Shown one piece after another: positions 31,140 through 33,923 of a DNA stretch of 33,923 bases. The stretch is taken from assembly GCA_018268955.1 (NCBI GenBank), contig JAFDVO010000008.1:86988-120910 (forward strand). Direction: 5' to 3'. Both the position numbers and the translations under genes were made by a program. Below the pieces are notes generated by a model, which saw only the letters and a list, made by a program, of their open reading frames with translations, searched no databases and was not told the DNA's origin. The DNA comes from Acidobacteriota bacterium. GTDB lineage: Bacteria; Acidobacteriota; Vicinamibacteria; Vicinamibacterales; CAVVIG01. The stretch's first letter is position 1, and each line of letters starts with the position of its first letter.

Positions 31140-31435
31140 TCGAGGGGCGTCGCGCCGTCGTGGCGGCTGTCGTGCTCTGGGTCGCGTTTGCGTTCGTCGT
31201 CTGGAACGTCATCTTCGACCGGATGATCGTGCTTGCCGGCCGACGCTACTCGCACGACGCGGCCGTGCTCTATCGCTCCACCGGTCGATACCTGCTGATC
31301 AACGACGTGATGCGCCCAGCGGTGTCGCACGCTGCCGTCGTCGCCTCGAGCGTCGCCGGCGCCATCATCGCGGTGTCGCTGGTGGCCATTGCCGTCGCCG
31401 CGCGCCGGCAGCCGGGACGGACTCCACGGGCGTAA
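31136..31435 (+). CDS. small two-helix membrane protein of unknown function
   Basis: 99 residues starting at ATG 31136, which overlaps the bioA stop (ATGA). Two membrane helices are predicted, about 7-27 (AVVAAVVLWVAFAFVVWNVIF) and about 66-90 (AAVVASSVAGAIIAVSLVAIAVA), with a ~35-residue loop holding AGRRYSHDAAVLYRSTGRYL. It has no motif I recognise. Coupling to bioA suggests co-expression, but this does not prove a role in biotin synthesis. It ends exactly at a strong hairpin. Confidence 0.75.
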   Translation: MIEGRRAVVAAVVLWVAFAFVVWNVIFDRMIVLAGRRYSHDAAVLYRSTGRYLLINDVMRPAVSHAAVVASSVAGAIIAVSLVAIAVAARRQPGRTPRA

Positions 31436-31461
31436 TGCCGCCCGCACGGAGCGGGCGGCAT
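31435..31461. terminator. perfect 11-bp hairpin between convergent genes
   Basis: Arms ATGCCGCCCGC (31435-31445) and GCGGGCGGCAT (31451-31461) pair perfectly around a 5-nt loop. It sits between the convergent membrane-protein and PEP-CTERM genes, starts on the last base of the former's stop codon, and lacks a long T run. It probably ends transcription from both sides. Confidence 0.75.
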
Positions 31462-31467
31462 CATCGC

Positions 31468-32325
31468 TTACTTCCGCCGTTCCCGGGACTTCCTCGCCGC
31501 TCGCACCGTTCCGACGAGGCCGGTCGCCAGCAGCAGCATCGATGCCGGTTCAGGCACCGGCGTCACCGCGAGCACCGCCGACCCTTCAGCCAACCGTCGT
31601 GTGTTCTCTTCCAGGTAGTAGGTGCCCGTGAACGTGAAGTCGCTGCCCGGATACGCCGCGACGTCATTGATGGCTGCCTGCTGGTCCGCCAGGCTGCAGC
31701 CCGGACAGTAGGCAGCAAACGAATTGCCGCTGCCGCGTCCGAACAGTTCATTCACCAGCTGCGTGTTCGCACCACTCGTGATCCAGGCGTCGTCACCCGT
31801 GCCCTTGATGCCGTCCGTTCCGTAGTCGAGGCCGACGTAGGCTGTCGTGTAGTTGTAGCCGCCGGGCGCGAACGAGAAGCCGAGCGCATTGAACGGGTCG
31901 GTGCTGGTGGCGGAGAACCCGAGCTGGGAGATCGAGAACTGCGATCCGCCGCCGTCGATCCAGAGGGGGAACGTGATGCGGTTGCCGTACTCGTTGGCGT
32001 ATGCGGGTCCGTATACGGTGCCAGGGTCCACCTGGCCCAGCCACGAGGGGAAGCCGGTCACGACGGCTTCGGCGGTCGTGACGCTTGTCCGCTGTTCGAA
32101 GAACGCCGGAGTGCCGGGAGCGCCGGCCGTCGCCGCACCGCCGTTCTCCATCGCGGTCACCGCGTTCGCTTCCCACGCCGCCCAGTTCGGAGAACCGAAC
32201 GCGTTCGGCGCCAGCGCCGAGTACACGTGGACGCTGATGGTGGATGCCTCCGCGATCCCGTAACCGGCCATCGTGACCAGGCCCAGCGCTGCTGCTCCCG
32301 CAACACATCGTAGCCGTCTGCTCAT
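31468..32325 (-). CDS. PEP-CTERM anchored exported protein
   Basis: 285 residues from ATG 32325 (MSRRLRCVAGAAALGLVTMAG), preceded by GAGGTG 6 nt upstream. A signal peptide ends near AEA before STIS. The mature domain (about 28-250) is Gly/Ser/Thr-rich with NWAAWEANAVTAMENGG, FPSWLGQVDPGTVYGPAY, and YGNRITFPLW and resembles PEP-CTERM proteins of unknown role. The C-terminus is a classic sorting signal: VPVPEPASM followed by a hydrophobic helix (LLLATGLVGTV) and RAARKSRERRK. Such proteins are processed by exosortase and often linked to exopolysaccharide. No exosortase gene is in the window. Confidence 0.9.
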   Translation of the reverse strand: MSRRLRCVAGAAALGLVTMAGYGIAEASTISVHVYSALAPNAFGSPNWAAWEANAVTAMENGGAATAGAPGTPAFFEQRTSVTTAEAVVTGFPSWLGQVDPGTVYGPAYANEYGNRITFPLWIDGGGSQFSISQLGFSATSTDPFNALGFSFAPGGYNYTTAYVGLDYGTDGIKGTGDDAWITSGANTQLVNELFGRGSGNSFAAYCPGCSLADQQAAINDVAAYPGSDFTFTGTYYLEENTRRLAEGSAVLAVTPVPEPASMLLLATGLVGTVRAARKSRERRK

Positions 32326-32583
32326 GAACGCACCTCTGCTGCTGCACCACAGGCACGCGGGGCCGGTCATCGGCCGCGCGGTGACCATGTCATGTATTTG
32401 CGATTGCAACTATCGTGGGGAGGCCGCGCTCGATCAACAGGGAAAAACAGCAATCTGCGCCTGCTGAGCTGCCAGGGTGGCGACGTTCATCGCGGCGGCG
32501 CGCGACATCGGCTGGGCCGCGGACCAAAGTCGGCTGCGCGGCAGCTCGACTGCGGGGCGGTCCGCGACCCGGAACGTTCGGGG
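32326..32583. other. 258-bp spacer without tandem array
   Basis: This gap upstream of the PEP-CTERM gene holds a candidate promoter on the minus strand. I see no 7/8-bp array and no credible gene in it, which makes it an exception among the longer spacers of this window. Confidence 0.5.
32409..32437 (-). promoter_or_regulatory. candidate sigma-70 promoter of the PEP-CTERM gene
   Basis: TTGATC (32437-32432) and GATAGT (32414-32409) on the minus strand are separated by exactly 17 bp. A leader of about 77 nt would follow. Confidence 0.45.
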
Positions 32584-33630
32584 CTACTGCTTCACGAACT
32601 CGACGCGCCGGTTCTGCGCGCGTCCCATCGGCGTGTCGTTCGAGTCGATCGGCTTCGTCGATCCGAGCCCGTTCGTCGTCAGCCGCGCGGCGTCGATCCC
32701 GAACTGCGCGACGAGGACACCCTTGACCGCCTCCGCCCGTCGCTTCGACAGGTCGAGGTTGCGTGCGGCATCGCCGGTTGCATCGGTGTGCCCCTCGATG
32801 AGGACCTTCATCGTCGGCGCACCCTGGAGCCCCTTGGCGATCGTCTGAATGGCGGCGGCCGACTCGGGCTTGATCCGATCGCTGTTGGTGTCGAAGAGGA
32901 TTGCGTGCGACACGTAACGGCCGGATGCGGTCAGGACCGAGCTGAAGTCCGGCGTGGACTCCGCGAACCGCACGGAGCGAACGGCGACGGTCGGACCAGC
33001 GCCCGTGATTTCCGGACGGATCTCGATGCGATCGATTGGGGCCAGCTCCACCTGGTTCACGTCCAGGCATTTCTCGTCGTTGATGAAGACGCGAACCCGT
33101 CCGTCCTGCACCCACAGCCCGATGCGGATTGGTTGCGAAAGCGTGGGCTTCACGGCGCTGCGGCCGAACTGCTCGTACTTGGGCACCTTCGTGGAGAGCA
33201 CCACCTCTCCACTTGTCGCACGGCTGTTGAAGATGAACGTGAGCGCCTCCTTCTCCTTGCTGAAGAGGAGCAGGTTCGCCGCCACCCAGCCATTCGGGAT
33301 GGTGAACATCACCTCGGCTTCGTAGGTGAAGTTCTTGGGGAGCGTGGCGAGGTTCGGGATGAGCACGCCGGATTTCGTGAAGGCGAGTTCGCGCATATCG
33401 CCCGCCGCCCGGAGCTCCGGCGCGGCACCGCGGGCCTTGAAGCGCTTCGGCGCCTCACCCGCGCTCATGTCCGAGAAATCGTCGAAGAAGAGCGTCTTCT
33501 CGCCAGGAACGAAATCAGCCTTGATGGCGACGAACTCCGGCTGCTTGGCCGCCTGGGCGTGGACAGACGCCGGCAAGGCAGAAACGGCGAGGACCGACAA
33601 GCCCAGCGCCACTGCGAGTTTCCGCGGCAT
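32584..33630 (-). CDS. OmpA-family outer-membrane protein with LamG-like N-terminal domain
   Basis: 348 residues. A signal peptide (PRKLAVALGLSVLAVSALPASVHA before Q) is followed by a beta-rich domain (about 40-225) with LFFDDFSDMSAGEAPKRF, YEAEVMFTIPNG, IRIGLWVQDGRVRVFIND, which resembles LamG/concanavalin-like jellyrolls (DUF1080 type). The C-terminal ~105 residues are an OmpA peptidoglycan-binding domain: ILFDTNSDRIKPES, VLIEGHTDATGD, LSKRRAEAVKGVL and GRAQNRRVEFV. The protein should link the cell wall to the outer membrane or periplasm. The start is supported by AAGGAGG 5 nt before ATG 33630. A sigma-54-like promoter lies about 140 bp upstream. Confidence 0.93.
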   Translation of the reverse strand: MPRKLAVALGLSVLAVSALPASVHAQAAKQPEFVAIKADFVPGEKTLFFDDFSDMSAGEAPKRFKARGAAPELRAAGDMRELAFTKSGVLIPNLATLPKNFTYEAEVMFTIPNGWVAANLLLFSKEKEALTFIFNSRATSGEVVLSTKVPKYEQFGRSAVKPTLSQPIRIGLWVQDGRVRVFINDEKCLDVNQVELAPIDRIEIRPEITGAGPTVAVRSVRFAESTPDFSSVLTASGRYVSHAILFDTNSDRIKPESAAAIQTIAKGLQGAPTMKVLIEGHTDATGDAARNLDLSKRRAEAVKGVLVAQFGIDAARLTTNGLGSTKPIDSNDTPMGRAQNRRVEFVKQ

Positions 33631-33733
33631 GGAATCCTCCTTGGAGCCGACGCCAGCACACGGCGCTGCGAGGAGGGGCGTGCGAAACGGCGCAGGGGGG
33701 AGGGACCGACCGCTCGCGCGCGCTTCCGGAGTT

Positions 33734-33745
33734 CCGGCATGCCGG
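33734..33745. promoter_or_regulatory. perfect palindrome CCGGCATGCCGG in the ompA-family leader
   Basis: A 12-bp perfect palindrome sits about 10-20 nt downstream of the start predicted from the sigma-54-like element. It could be an operator or a small RNA hairpin. Confidence 0.35.
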
Positions 33746-33765
33746 CGCGCTCAGGATGAATCCCC

Positions 33766-33780
33766 GCACCATCTGTGCCA
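33766..33780 (-). promoter_or_regulatory. candidate sigma-54 promoter of the OmpA-family gene
   Basis: On the minus strand TGGCAC-N5-GTGC occurs, compared with the consensus TGGCAC-N5-TTGC. The invariant GG and GC dinucleotides are spaced by exactly 10 bp. The expected start near 33755 gives a ~125-nt leader ahead of a strong Shine-Dalgarno sequence. Confidence 0.5.
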
Positions 33781-33793
33781 CAGGGGGAATGCG

Positions 33794-33898
33794 GGACCGA
33801 GACGGAGGTCGGAGGACGGAGGACAGAGACTCGGGACTCGGGACTCGGGACTGAGTACAGAGGACGGAGGTCGGGGGGCAGGGACTCGGGATTCGGAA
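33794..33898. repeat. fifteen-unit heptad array (gacggag and actcggg families)
   Basis: Fifteen consecutive 7-bp units without indel. It opens with ggaccga, gacggag, gtcggag, gacggag, gacagag, then three exact actcggg, and continues with degenerate units (actgagt, acagagg, acggagg, tcggggg, gcaggga, ctcggga, ttcggaa). It begins 14 bp upstream of the sigma-54-like site and holds no gene. The two word families also occur at 24793-24820 and 26600-26613 in reverse complement. Confidence 0.92.
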
Positions 33899-33923
33899 CG
33901 GTCCAATCCGGTTACATAGGTAA

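Overview
The window is GC-rich (by eye about two thirds G+C), gene-dense chromosomal DNA from a Gram-negative bacterium. Outer-membrane type proteins, a PEP-CTERM protein and a MoxR/DUF58/BatA/DUF4175 gene block fit an Acidobacteriota member, perhaps of the Vicinamibacteria type. The taxonomic placement is inference. I see no rRNA, tRNA, CRISPR array, phage gene or transposase gene.

Layout. (1) 36-1106 (+): a secreted beta-propeller, glycosidase-like protein. (2) 1463-15816 (+): a block of eight tightly packed genes, namely TPR/MA-type metallopeptidase, DUF4159, MoxR ATPase, DUF58, BatA-like protein, giant DUF4175-like coiled coil, VWA/GATase-like membrane protein and a caspase-fold protein lacking its cysteine. 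It looks like one membrane-bound MoxR-VWA system. (3) 15847-17826 (-): a rhomboid protease and a short 2-isopropylmalate synthase. (4) 17897-21522 (+): a LysR regulator divergent from the synthase, then cobS and cobT. (5) 21622-26468 (-): M4 metalloprotease, a barrel-like outer-membrane protein translationally coupled to it, then leuC and leuD. (6) 26692-31435 (+): a zinc-ribbon membrane peptide, bioB, bioF, bioD, bioA and a small membrane protein, forming the late biotin pathway. (7) 31468-33630 (-): a PEP-CTERM protein and an OmpA-family lipid/peptidoglycan-facing protein with a candidate sigma-54 promoter.

The structure not explained by genes lies in the spacers. Most intergenic gaps longer than about 25 bp are filled by degenerate tandem arrays whose unit is 7 bp (sometimes 8 bp), strictly in phase, but built from different words at different loci. 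The same word families recur at distant sites. Several arrays are arranged as inverted pairs that could fold into long hairpins, several end exactly at a -10 promoter hexamer, one ends 1 bp from the leuD start codon, and one pair is read through as the signal-peptide region of an outer-membrane protein. They resemble in form the heptanucleotide STRR repeats known from filamentous cyanobacteria, but here with many word families. I regard this as the best candidate for something undescribed.

A second theme is start-site usage. Several transcription units have a TANNNT-like -10 hexamer 6-10 nt before the start codon, which predicts leaderless mRNAs. Two genes inside operons (bioD and the VWA/GATase gene) can only be full length if they start at CTG behind a good Shine-Dalgarno sequence.
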